Source of the DNA: Paenibacillus sp. R14(2021)
GTDB lineage: Bacteria; Bacillota; Bacilli; Paenibacillales; Paenibacillaceae
Assembly (NCBI RefSeq): GCF_019431355.1
Contig: NZ_CP080269.1
Coordinates: 3,034,501-3,098,500, forward strand
Direction: 5' to 3'
Length of the DNA: 64,000 nucleotides
Positions 34,720 through 43,300 of the stretch are shown here, piece after piece. Under the pieces are notes generated by a model. The model was given only the letters and a program-made list of their open reading frames with translations. It made no database searches and was not told the origin of the DNA. The translations under genes and the position numbers were made by a program. Position 1 is the first letter of the stretch. The number at the start of each line of letters is the position of its first letter.

Positions 34720-34750
34720 ATGCTAGCCCATGGAGTCAACTCCATGTCAA
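34720..34750 (-). promoter_or_regulatory. MerR-type promoter with dyad operator in a 19-bp spacer
   Basis: On the minus strand TTGACA (complement of 34745-34750), a 19-bp spacer, and TAGCAT (complement of 34720-34725). The spacer and -35 edge carry the perfect dyad CATGGAGT-N2-ACTCCATG (34729-34746). Over-long spacers with a central dyad are the hallmark of MerR-activated promoters. Confidence 0.75.
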
Positions 34751-34764
34751 GCGCCACAAAAAAA

Positions 34765-34787
34765 AGACCGGCACCGAGTGCCGATCT
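34765..34787 (-). terminator. Terminator of the aldo/keto reductase gene
   Basis: AGACCGGCAC and GTGCCGATCT pair with one mismatch around CGA; the minus-strand product ends in TTTTTTTTG. Confidence 0.8.
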
Positions 34788-34808
34788 GTTTAAGGATAAA
34801 CTGCCTGC

Positions 34809-35747
34809 TTACGCCAAAACCTTCTCGATCCGCTCCTGCACATCCGTGCTCAGCACGATGCCGGATGCTTTGACATTCTCCACGACCTGCTCCGGACGGC
34901 TTGCGCCGACCAGCGCGCTCGCCACGTTCGGCTGACGAAGAATCCAGGCCAAGGCTAAATTGCCCGTGGAAATTTCCAGCTCCGACGCGATTTCGGACAA
35001 GGCGCGCACTTTCGCGAGTTTCTCTTCCGTAATCCCTTTGCGCATCCACTCCAATTTATTGGCGCGGCTGTCTGCCGGAATATCCGCAAGCGTCGTGTAC
35101 TTGCCCGTCAACAAGCCTTGCGCGAGCGGAGAGAAGACGACCTGACCGATGCCGTTCTTCTCGCCGTATGGAATGACTTCTTTCTCGATATAACGATCGA
35201 ACATGTTGTAGACTGGCTGGCTGACGACGATGCGGTCCAGCAGATAGCGGTCGGCTGTCGCAAGCGCATCCGCCATTTGCGAGGCTGTCCATTCGCTGAC
35301 GCCCGCATAGAGCACCTTGCCGGAGCGAATCAGATCGTCAATCGCGCGGAGTGTCTCCGTAAGCGGTGTTTCCGCATCATAACGGTGGCAGTAGAAAATA
35401 TCCACATATTCCGCGCCGAGGCGCTTCAAGCTGGCGTTGCACTGCTCGATGACGTGCTTACGGGACAAGCCGCGGTCATTGGGGCCATCGCCCATCGGCC
35501 AGAAAGCCTTCGTCGCGAGCACGTAAGAATCGCGCTTATAGGCCTTCAGCGTCTCGCCGAGCAGCACTTCCGCCGCGCCTCTCTCATACACGTTCGCCGT
35601 ATCGAAGAAGTTAACGCCGAGATCATAGGCTTTCTCGATCGCCTGCACCGCATTTTGCTTCTCTACGTAACCGCCATATGTAAGCCAGCTGCCCAGACTG
35701 ATTTCACTCACTTTAAGTCCGCTTCCGCCCAGTTTTCGATAATTCAC
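34809..35747 (-). CDS. Aldo/keto reductase
   Basis: 312 residues, GTG start after GGGAGGTAATCAA. Catalytic tetrad visible: D49 and Y54 in NFFDTANVYERG, K80 in VLATK, H121 in YCHRYD. The NADP-binding end (ALAWILRQPNVASALVGASR) and the similarity to voltage-gated K-channel beta-subunit-like reductases (LGGSGLKVSEISLGSWLTYG start) place it in the AKR6/AKR11-like group. These reduce aldehydes and ketones, often detoxifying reactive carbonyls. A divergent HxlR-type regulator gene lies 177 bases away and probably controls it. Confidence 0.9.
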   Translation of the reverse strand: MNYRKLGGSGLKVSEISLGSWLTYGGYVEKQNAVQAIEKAYDLGVNFFDTANVYERGAAEVLLGETLKAYKRDSYVLATKAFWPMGDGPNDRGLSRKHVIEQCNASLKRLGAEYVDIFYCHRYDAETPLTETLRAIDDLIRSGKVLYAGVSEWTASQMADALATADRYLLDRIVVSQPVYNMFDRYIEKEVIPYGEKNGIGQVVFSPLAQGLLTGKYTTLADIPADSRANKLEWMRKGITEEKLAKVRALSEIASELEISTGNLALAWILRQPNVASALVGASRPEQVVENVKASGIVLSTDVQERIEKVLA

Positions 35748-35868
35748 TTGATTACCTCCCGAGAGTAAAAGTATCGTTCGAAGACAAGCTCGGCCTATCC
35801 AAGCCTAAAGCCTATTCTAAATCGACGCTTATCATTTGGAAAGTAGTGAAAAAATCCTCATTATATGA

Positions 35869-35909
35869 TACGAATTATATCTGCTATACTGGAAGTAACT
35901 ACGAATTAT
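35869..35909. promoter_or_regulatory. Direct repeats upstream of the HxlR gene
   Basis: TACGAATTAT occurs at 35869-35878 and 35900-35909, start-to-start 31 bases (three helical turns), flanking a TATACT -10-like element at 35885. A likely HxlR autoregulatory site. Confidence 0.45.
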
Positions 35910-35924
35910 GGAGGCGATGACGCA

Positions 35925-36257
35925 ATGACGCTAAGCAATTACATTCCGAAGGAACCTGCCATTATCGAATGCAATATTGAGAAAACCTTAGATGTCATCG
36001 GCGGAAAGTGGGCCTTTCTCGTGCTGCGGGAGCTGTTCTGCGAGAAACGCCGGTTCGGCGAGCTGCAGCGGCTGATTCCGAATGTCAGCCCGAGAGCGTT
36101 GACGAGTACGCTCCGCCACCTGGAAAGCCAAGGCGTCCTTGAGCGGCATGTTTTCCCGACCGTCCCCGTCACCGTTGAATATTCCCTTACGCCGAAGGGC
36201 GTTGACTTGCACTGCATATTGCACGAGATGAAGCTGTGGGCGGCCAAGTGGACCTAA
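35925..36257 (+). CDS. HxlR family transcriptional regulator
   Basis: 110 residues from the ATG nine bases after GGAGG; the longer frame upstream lacks a ribosome site. The winged-helix signature CNIEKTLDVIGGKWAFLVLR, then FGELQRLIPNVSPRALTSTL and VEYSLTPKG, are diagnostic for HxlR/YodB-type regulators. Family members sense electrophiles such as formaldehyde or quinones, often by a single conserved cysteine; here Cys16 (IECNIEK) is in the YodB position. Divergent to the aldo/keto reductase gene, its likely target. Confidence 0.9.
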   Translation: MTLSNYIPKEPAIIECNIEKTLDVIGGKWAFLVLRELFCEKRRFGELQRLIPNVSPRALTSTLRHLESQGVLERHVFPTVPVTVEYSLTPKGVDLHCILHEMKLWAAKWT

Positions 36258-36286
36258 TGCTTATCGCGAGCAGTAATTGACCCTCT

Positions 36287-37303
36287 CTACAGCCCGATTA
36301 TCTGCTTGATTTGCAGCTTGCGTTGGGAGGAGAGGTCAATGAACTCTTCGCCGACCTTAATCAGCGGCGCTTCCTCGTCATGCGGATTGATGAACACGAT
36401 TTCGCCGACCCGATCATCGGTCAGGACGACCTTCTGTCCGACCAGCTTCGTCGTGATGTTGTCCAGAAACACGGATACGATATGCGGATCCAGCTGACCG
36501 AAATACCCGTCGCGCAGCTGGCGGACGACTTCGTAGAACGGCAGTGCTTTATGGTACGGCCGGTCGGAAGACATGGCGTGGAATATATCCGCGACGGCCA
36601 CGATTTTACTGAACATGTCGATGGCGTCGGAAGCAAGTCCAAGCGGGTACCCTCGTCCATCCTCGCGCTCGTGATGCTGCAGGGCAACGAGCGCGGCGCG
36701 GTAGCTGATATCCGGCGTCCGCTTCAATAGCTCGTAGCCGTAGATGGCGTGCTTCTTCACGATTTCAAATTCCTCGTCCGTCAGCTTGCCGGGTTTATTA
36801 ATGATTTCGGGCGGGACCTTTACCTTCCCGACGTCATGCAAAGTGGCAGCAAGCGTAAGCGCTGTCAATTCTTCCCCATCCATGCCCAGCCATTTGCCGA
36901 TCATCGTCGAGAGTACGCCCACGCCAATATTATGCTGGTACGTATAATCTCCCTGCGCCTTAACCGCTTCAAACAGTTCAAAAATATTAGGATGCTTCGC
37001 GACGCTTTGAACCGCCGGAATGACTTCCGTCTGCAATTCCTTCATCGGAATTTCGCCCGATTCCCGGATCGATTCATACAGCGCTTTCGCGCGTTCCACG
37101 ACTTGGCTGACAGCGGCGCGCGGCGTCTTGGCCTGAGGCGGCGTATGTTCGATGATATCTCGCTCGATGGAAATGAAATCAACGTTATGCTTCTCAAGAA
37201 GCTCGACATGCTCTTCCCGAAGGACGATGCCAGCCGGAAGCACGGTTACGCCAAATGCATTTACTACATCATGTTTTACGATTTTTCCTATAAATTGTCG
37301 CAT
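36287..37303 (-). CDS. HD-GYP domain phosphodiesterase
   Basis: 338 residues from the ATG after GGAGGCGCT. An N-terminal segment (about 1-110) without known domain precedes the HD-GYP core: HNIGVGVLS, ATLHDVGKVKVPPEI (HD at 156-157), KHAIYGYELL, QHHEREDGRGYP (HH 210-211, GYP 218-220) and ADIFHAMSSDRPYHKA. This class hydrolyses cyclic di-GMP and binds two or three metal ions. It is soluble, without sensor or membrane segments, and lies alone. It may tune motility, biofilm or sporulation signalling. Confidence 0.92.
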   Translation of the reverse strand: MRQFIGKIVKHDVVNAFGVTVLPAGIVLREEHVELLEKHNVDFISIERDIIEHTPPQAKTPRAAVSQVVERAKALYESIRESGEIPMKELQTEVIPAVQSVAKHPNIFELFEAVKAQGDYTYQHNIGVGVLSTMIGKWLGMDGEELTALTLAATLHDVGKVKVPPEIINKPGKLTDEEFEIVKKHAIYGYELLKRTPDISYRAALVALQHHEREDGRGYPLGLASDAIDMFSKIVAVADIFHAMSSDRPYHKALPFYEVVRQLRDGYFGQLDPHIVSVFLDNITTKLVGQKVVLTDDRVGEIVFINPHDEEAPLIKVGEEFIDLSSQRKLQIKQIIGL

Positions 37304-37465
37304 AGCGCCTCCGCCAAAAGTTGTACTTTTTATAATTTCCAAGGAAAATCTTTACTGTATGCATATACAATACCATGATCGTACAGCTATTGTCCTATGG
37401 AATTGATTTACAACGCTCATAAATAGTCATAAGGAACTACTTAATCCGCGCACAGCTATAAAAAC

Positions 37466-37493
37466 AGGGCTCCTTTGGCATCAAAGGAGCCCT
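37466..37493 (-). terminator. Terminator of the sigma factor gene
   Basis: AGGGCTCCTTTG-GCAT-CAAAGGAGCCCT, perfect 12-bp stem; the leftward product continues GTTTTTATAG. Confidence 0.85.
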
Positions 37494-37499
37494 CTCCAT

Positions 37500-38078
37500 T
37501 TACAATTCACCGGTCATTAAGGCCGATGTCCAGCGATCAAGGAAATACGACAGCTGCGCACTCTTGCGCTTCACGGCACGGCTGCGGGAACTTGGCGGCT
37601 CGGATGGAACCGCTCGTTTGCGCAGTGCGGATTTACAGCGGTGCAGTACCATTTTGACCGCTGGAACGGTGCATTGCAGCGAATCCGCAATGTCCTGGTA
37701 GGTGTAGTCGAAGACCTCCGCCAGCAGCAGCATCTCCATCTCCCGTTCCGATAGATGCTCCGTGACCCATTCGAGCAGCCCCCGCACGGAGGCATAGTCG
37801 GCGTCATAATGCGGCTGTGTGAGCGCTTCGTCAAGTGGCACGGTGATGCCGCGCCGCCTGCGGTGCGCATCGATATGCACGTTGCGGGCGATCTTATAGA
37901 GCAGCGATCGAGGGTGTCGCAGGTTCCCCGTATCCCGGTAATGCTTGAACGCCCGAAGCAGCGCTTCCTGCAGCAAATCCTCCGCCTCCCATTGTGAAGA
38001 CGTGAGATACCCGCAATAAGCCCGCACTTGCTTCAAATGCGGCGTAACGGCTTCCTCGAACTCGGTCCACGGCTTCAT
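37500..38078 (-). CDS. ECF-type RNA polymerase sigma factor
   Basis: 192 residues. Region 2: YLTSSQWEAEDLLQEALLRA with AFKHYRDTGNLRHPRSLLYK and IARNVHIDAHRRRR. Region 4: HLSEREMEMLLLAEVFDYTY, QDIADSLQCTVPAVKMVLHR, CKSALRKR. Such two-domain sigma factors respond to envelope stress, usually through an anti-sigma factor encoded next door; none is present here. The C-terminal tail after region 4 (about 35 residues, basic then hydrophobic) is longer than usual. ATG start. Confidence 0.88.
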   Translation of the reverse strand: MKPWTEFEEAVTPHLKQVRAYCGYLTSSQWEAEDLLQEALLRAFKHYRDTGNLRHPRSLLYKIARNVHIDAHRRRRGITVPLDEALTQPHYDADYASVRGLLEWVTEHLSEREMEMLLLAEVFDYTYQDIADSLQCTVPAVKMVLHRCKSALRKRAVPSEPPSSRSRAVKRKSAQLSYFLDRWTSALMTGEL

Positions 38079-38192
38079 GCTTTCGCCCCCCTAGCTTGTG
38101 TGAAATGTCATGTTCACCTGTAGTCTAGCAGGCCATTATGAACACCATGTGAAAATAAGCCGGATTCCGCAGGAAATGCTACCCACCTGGCA

Positions 38193-38280
38193 GCACTCGC
38201 CGTTCTTGCATGCATGAACGGCGAGTGCATCGTCCTGTATATAAAAAAACCTGCCCGCGTCCATGAAGGACACGAGCAGG
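38193..38280. terminator. Strong hairpin and terminator after the stalk protein gene
   Basis: The terminator (38250-38280, CCTGC..GTCC arms with a long T-run leftward) ends the gene at 38290. Beyond it is a perfect 13-bp hairpin GCACTCGCCGTTC-N10-GAACGGCGAGTGC (38193-38228) without a T-run; its role is unknown. Confidence 0.7.
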
Positions 38281-38289
38281 CTTCCCTTG

Positions 38290-39510
38290 TTATTTCCCGT
38301 CTTCGACCTCATTGCCGGCAAGCTCGGCTGCGCCTGGCGCAAACAGCCATTTGCCATCCTGCTTCTGCAGCTTATAAGCGGTCAGCGACCGGAACGAGGA
38401 CGTATCGGTCGGATCATCCTTGGAGGTAATGGTGAACACTTCGTCGGCCAATAGCGTGGCACTGTCTTCGTTCAGCTCGACGATGGCCGTGCGCGTCACC
38501 TTCGAAGAGAAGACGGATGTATCATCGCTGAAGAAATCCTCCCACGAAGCGAATTCATCGTCCAGGCCGGGTGCAGACGTCACATACGTCGCTTTGAACG
38601 CTTCCTTGTCGTTCGCAGTCAGCGCTGCGTTCTGGGCACCCAGAATCGCGTTGATCGCGGTTTTGTCCGCATCCGGCGCTTGCACTTCCTGCGCCCACAG
38701 GCTATCCTCGTCAAGCGCTTCTACCGAAAGCTGCTCCACGTCGTAGATGGCCCATTGGCCGCTTGCTTCCTTGCGGAGCGTGTAGATGATTTCGTTCTCC
38801 ACGTTAGGATAGAAGCCTGTGCCGCTGATTTTCTTCGTGTCTTCCACGGCGTAGACAACCGCTTGCGTCGCCGAATATTCGTCGACCGACATTTCCATGT
38901 AATCGGTGTGAGTGTGAAGCTTCGCGAATTCGCTGTGAATCGTCGCGCTCAGCGCATCGCGAATCGGAGACTGCGAATGGAACAGCGCCATGAAGGCATC
39001 CGCATCCTGCTTATCCTCGGCGGCTCCGAGTCCTTTGATGACAGCAAACAGTTCCGCCTGCTGCTGCGCTGTCGGCCCTTTGTCCTCGATCGTCACCAGT
39101 TTCTTGGCGCCGTCCCAAGCGACTTTCTTGTCGGACAGCGTCGCGATGAAGCGAACGCCGACCAAAGTACGGCCATTCAGCAGCTTCATTTCGCCGTTTA
39201 CCGGTACTTTCGTGCCGTTAACGAGCGCGGACGTGCCAGTCGGCGTCATCTGAATGCTGCGCGCGTCGGACGCGGCTTTAATGGTTTTGGTTGCGGCATC
39301 GTAATCGATGCTGTAACCAAGCTTCGTGAAGAGCGTACGGAATTCCACGTATGTCTTGCCATTCAGCAGCACGGGCGGCGTAGGGAAAATCACCCATTCC
39401 CCGTTCAGCTTTACTTTAATCTCGGTGCTTCCAGTTGCTGCAGACGCCGTTCCTGCCAGAGATGCAAAAACGACGACAAGCGCGATGGCGAGTCCAATCC
39501 AACGTTTCAT
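38290..39510 (-). CDS. Secreted copper-amine-oxidase N-domain (stalk) protein
   Basis: 406 residues from the ATG after GAGAGGGCTGTT; the longer open frame is not used. Signal peptide MKRWIGLAIALVVVFASLAG-TASA (cleavage near 26). Residues about 28-135 form the Cu_amine_oxidN1 domain (VKLNGEWVIFPTPPVLLNGK, YVEFRTLFTKLGYSIDYDA, GRTLVGVRFIA). The rest contains two repeats of a scored-length fold (AVIKGLGAAEDKQDADAFMA and AILGAQNAALTANDKEAFKA), each followed by a strand-rich part, resembling SnoaL/NTF2-like modules. No enzyme active site is seen. The protein is probably exported and wall-associated; function unknown. Confidence 0.85.
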   Translation of the reverse strand: MKRWIGLAIALVVVFASLAGTASAATGSTEIKVKLNGEWVIFPTPPVLLNGKTYVEFRTLFTKLGYSIDYDAATKTIKAASDARSIQMTPTGTSALVNGTKVPVNGEMKLLNGRTLVGVRFIATLSDKKVAWDGAKKLVTIEDKGPTAQQQAELFAVIKGLGAAEDKQDADAFMALFHSQSPIRDALSATIHSEFAKLHTHTDYMEMSVDEYSATQAVVYAVEDTKKISGTGFYPNVENEIIYTLRKEASGQWAIYDVEQLSVEALDEDSLWAQEVQAPDADKTAINAILGAQNAALTANDKEAFKATYVTSAPGLDDEFASWEDFFSDDTSVFSSKVTRTAIVELNEDSATLLADEVFTITSKDDPTDTSSFRSLTAYKLQKQDGKWLFAPGAAELAGNEVEDGK

Positions 39511-39604
39511 AACAGCCCTCTCCCTATGACCAGAATAATCATTATTACTCTTAATCGTATACGATAGAGGCAGCTGCTTACAATGCGTCAAAGGGTCCAT
39601 ATGC

Positions 39605-40219
39605 CTAGTTGCGCGCACGCCTCCAATAACGGAACAAGCGGATGCACAGGGCCACCCAACAGGCGCTGACCCAATAGCCGGCAAGAATGTCCGACGGGTA
39701 ATGCACGCCGAGGTAGATTCGGCTTAGTCCGATACTCACGATCATGCCCGCGCTGAACAGCAGCAGCACGGCGCGCCATCCCCGGTTCGGCAGATGCCGC
39801 CACAGCAAGTAAGTGAGGAGAAAGTAAAACGTGAACGCCGCCATGGAATGGCCGCTCGGATAGCTGAACCCCTGCTCCTCCACGATGCGGTGAATGTCCG
39901 GGCGGGCGCGTTTGTATATCGCCTTCAGCAGGTGGTTCAGGAGTGTAGAGCCTAGCATCCCGCCGATCAGCAGCACAAGCTCCCTGCGGTGCTTCAGCAC
40001 GATAAACAAGACCGCAGAGACGATCAGCAGCAGCGGGATGACGACCGATGAAGTACCGATCTTGCTCAGAAATTTGGCTGTATGCGTGAGCGAATCGTTT
40101 TCCAAGCCCTGCACCATGCCGATGATGGAAGCGTCGAATCGCTTGAGGTCATCGCGGGACACCAGAATGGACAATCCTTCGAATCCCGCAATGGCAAGAA
40201 TGAATAATACAAACCACAT
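39605..40219 (-). CDS. PAP2 family phosphatase (undecaprenyl-diphosphatase-like)
   Basis: 204 residues with about six membrane segments. The three PAP2 phosphatase motifs are complete: KAIYKRARP (99-107), PSGH (121-124) and SRIYLGVHYPSD (166-177), with His124 and His173 as catalytic residues. Members remove phosphate from lipid carriers such as undecaprenyl diphosphate or from phosphatidate at the outer membrane face. ATG after AAGGTGGG. It lies between two exported-protein genes, consistent with an envelope role, but as a single gene. Confidence 0.92.
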   Translation of the reverse strand: MWFVLFILAIAGFEGLSILVSRDDLKRFDASIIGMVQGLENDSLTHTAKFLSKIGTSSVVIPLLLIVSAVLFIVLKHRRELVLLIGGMLGSTLLNHLLKAIYKRARPDIHRIVEEQGFSYPSGHSMAAFTFYFLLTYLLWRHLPNRGWRAVLLLFSAGMIVSIGLSRIYLGVHYPSDILAGYWVSACWVALCIRLFRYWRRARN

Positions 40220-40290
40220 AAATCGTAACCCACCTTATTGATTGTTTCTGTCCAGTATAACGAGTAATGACAGTGTCTGCCAATCAAAAA

Positions 40291-40331
40291 GGAGCCGTCC
40301 CAAATCACCAGCGGTGACCAGGAACGGCTCC
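40291..40331 (-). terminator. Terminator of the giant surface protein gene
   Basis: GGAGCCGTCCC and GGAACGGCTCC pair with one mismatch; an inner ATCACC/GGTGA stem lengthens it. TTTTTG follows on the minus strand. Confidence 0.8.
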
Positions 40332-40391
40332 TTCCATCTTCATGGGCGAAATACGCCGCTTAGTGAACCGGGCGCCTCGCTTCATACATCA

Positions 40392-43300
40392 TTAGTTGCT
40401 TCCTTGCTGCTGCAGCAGCAGGTAAACGCGGTAGATCATCTGCGCGGTTTCCGCTCTTGTCGCTTTGCCCGCCGGGTTCAGCGCGTCATCGCTGCCTTGA
40501 ACGATGCCTGCATTGACCATGGCCGCCGCAGCGTCCTTCGCGTATTCGGCCAGCTTAGAGGTATCCTTAAACCCGTCAAGATCGGCATCGGAGCCGCTCA
40601 GCTTCAGCTTGCCGGTCGCTTGCAGCGCCCGCTGCAGAAGCACCATGATCTCTTGTCTCGAGATGCTCGCCTTCGGATTAAACTTATTGCCGCCTACGCC
40701 TGTGGCAATGCCAAGCTGTTTCATAATGGCGAGCGATTCATAGTAGTAATCCGATGCTTTGACATCGCTGAAGTTGCTGCTGGTGCTGCCTGTTGATTTG
40801 AGATCCAGCAGACGGACCAGCATGACCATAAAGTCGGCTCTCGTCATGTTCTTGGCCGGCTCGAACGTTTTCTCGGAGGTGCCGTTAATGATGCCTTCGG
40901 CAGATAGTATACCGATTGCATCCTTAGCCCAATCGTAATGCTTGTCCACGTCCTTGAACGGCGTTGTGGCCGGAGGAACTGGCTTACCTGGGTCCGTCGG
41001 TTTGCCCGGATCGGTTGGTGTAACTGGGTCCGTCGGTTTGCCCGGGTCTGTTGGTGCCGTTGGCGATCCATTGCCGCCATTGCCGCCGTTGCCGCCATTG
41101 CCGCCATTGCCGCCATTGCCGCTATCGTCGCTGCCTGCCGTGAACCCCCAAATATCGGAACGGGTATAGCCGCTGAATGCATCCTCAGCTACGGCATACC
41201 ATTGATAATACTTACCTTGCGACAATCCGCTCCACTTCGCTGACGCCGAGGAGCCGCTGACTACATTGTCCTGCTTGCCAATCAATTCACTGGTGTACAC
41301 TTTCACGCCGAAGTAATCCGTCGCAACCTGCTTGTGCATCGGCTGCAAATCAACGTCAAGATCAAATTCGTCCTTACCCGGGTACGTAGTCGGATCATAG
41401 TAATTGTAGTCATCCAAGTACGGTGAGTACGTCTTCACGTGAATCTTGTTATTCTTCACATCGAACTGAAGCAGTCGGATGTAACCGAGGCCGCCCTTCT
41501 CCGCACCTTGATAGTCAGCCAGCAGCTGATACACGTTGCGGTCCGGAACACCGTCTCCGTTATCGTCGATCTTGTCTACCAGCTTCTCGGCATCGTGATA
41601 ATGACCGCAAAGCACGGCAATGACGTTCTTATTCGGCACAACGACTTTCTCATGGATTTTCTCGGAGATCGGCGCCCGGTTCGCGGACACGAGCAAATAC
41701 TCATGGAAATCGAGAATCGCCTTGCGGTCCGGGTACGCTTTTACAACATCGTCCATCCATTGAATATCCTCGTCGCGGATATCCCAGCCCATATAAATAA
41801 TGATGAAATCATTACCGCCGGCAGAGATCAGGTCATAGTGACCGCGATTGTTCTCATGCGAACCGCCGTAAGTGGGTTGATTTTTGAAGCGGTCTTCGCC
41901 GAAATACTCATCGAACTTCGTATAATCGGCATATTGATGGGAAACGTCATGGTTACCAGCGAGAACGCCGTAAGGCACGTTGCCATCTTCAAGCACCTTC
42001 ATGTCTTTGCTTGCTTCTTTCCATTGGTACTCTTTATCCGCTTCATCGACGATATCACCGGTGTGGATAACATATTTAATCTTCATATCGTCTTTGTGAT
42101 CGACGATCCACTTCACGTTGCCTTGGTAGATTTCCGGATAGCTTTCGGAATAGTACTGCGTGTCCGACATCCAGACGAAGCTGAAGTCGTAATCATCCTG
42201 CTTAACCGGCAATTGATCCTGCACGATAACGTGAATGGTTCCATCGACGGCGAAATCACCAGCCGGTACTTCCGCCGTCAGGCTGAATGCTTCATTGCCC
42301 GCAAGCTTCTCGTCGAGCTTCTTCCAGTTGCCCGCCGCAGGACTCCAAGCGTACATCGTGACCTGACGTCCTTCGAGCGATTTGCCCTGCCAATCGATTT
42401 CCACTTTATCCGTCTCTTTCACCGTCCGGTCCAGCTTCACTTCGAAACGGTGGTACGGGAATTTCTCGTCGGAATCATTGTTTAAATATTGACCGTCTGC
42501 CTTGCCGACCAGGTTATATTCGTCCTGATCCAATGCCGTTTCACCATCCGGCTTCAGTATCTTCGGCGGCTCGGTGTCCGTTGCATTCTTATAAGCCGTA
42601 AATCCTGTACGGTGACTGCTGTCGAACAGATATCCTTTATAGAAACTAACGTTCATCGGATCTTCCGTTGGATCCTGTACGTTAACGGAAAGATTCGGAG
42701 CTGCATCGTTTGCTTCGTTGCCTGGGGTAACCAGCTCCGGTTTAACCGGATTCTCGTTCGGTACGGTAAACGACAGATTCTGCTCCGTTACGTTGCCGAC
42801 GTTATCCTCTGCCTTGATCGTAAAAATATGCGAACCTGGGCTCAATTTCGATGAAGACGTTGCATAAGGCAGCTTGATTACTTTGCCGTCCAGGGAAGCC
42901 TCGGACGATTTTAAGCCTGCAATAGCATCCGTCACCTGTGCATCGAGCGTAAATGCGCCGCGGTACGTTTTGCCGTTCTCGATCGATGGCGTAACGGCAG
43001 GAGCCGTATTATCGACCTTGATATTGGCTTTCACTTGGCCAAACGCCGCGCTGCTGACAGTCACTTGATGCGGACCGTCTGCCATTGTCGCTGTGTTCCA
43101 GTCGTACGCGTTGGAATTCAGCGCGCTCGCCGGTAAATTAAAGTTAAAATCGACTACTGGGTTTTTACCCGCGCTGTCGCCCATTTTAAGCTCCGTTACC
43201 GGATTGCTGTACTTCGGATCGTACACTACAGTACCGTCGGCAAAAACGAGACGGACATTTTTAACCGTGAAATCGTCTTTGTTCTCTTCCGGACGGTCAT

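Noticed and set aside
41050..41135. Short GC-rich tandem repeats as a possible CRISPR or VNTR element
   Set aside because: They encode the in-frame Gly/Asn and PTDPGKP linkers of the surface protein; there are no spacers.
41439..42485. 348-codon frame opposite the giant surface protein
   Set aside because: It lies wholly inside the intact 2150-residue gene and its translation has no protein-like pattern.
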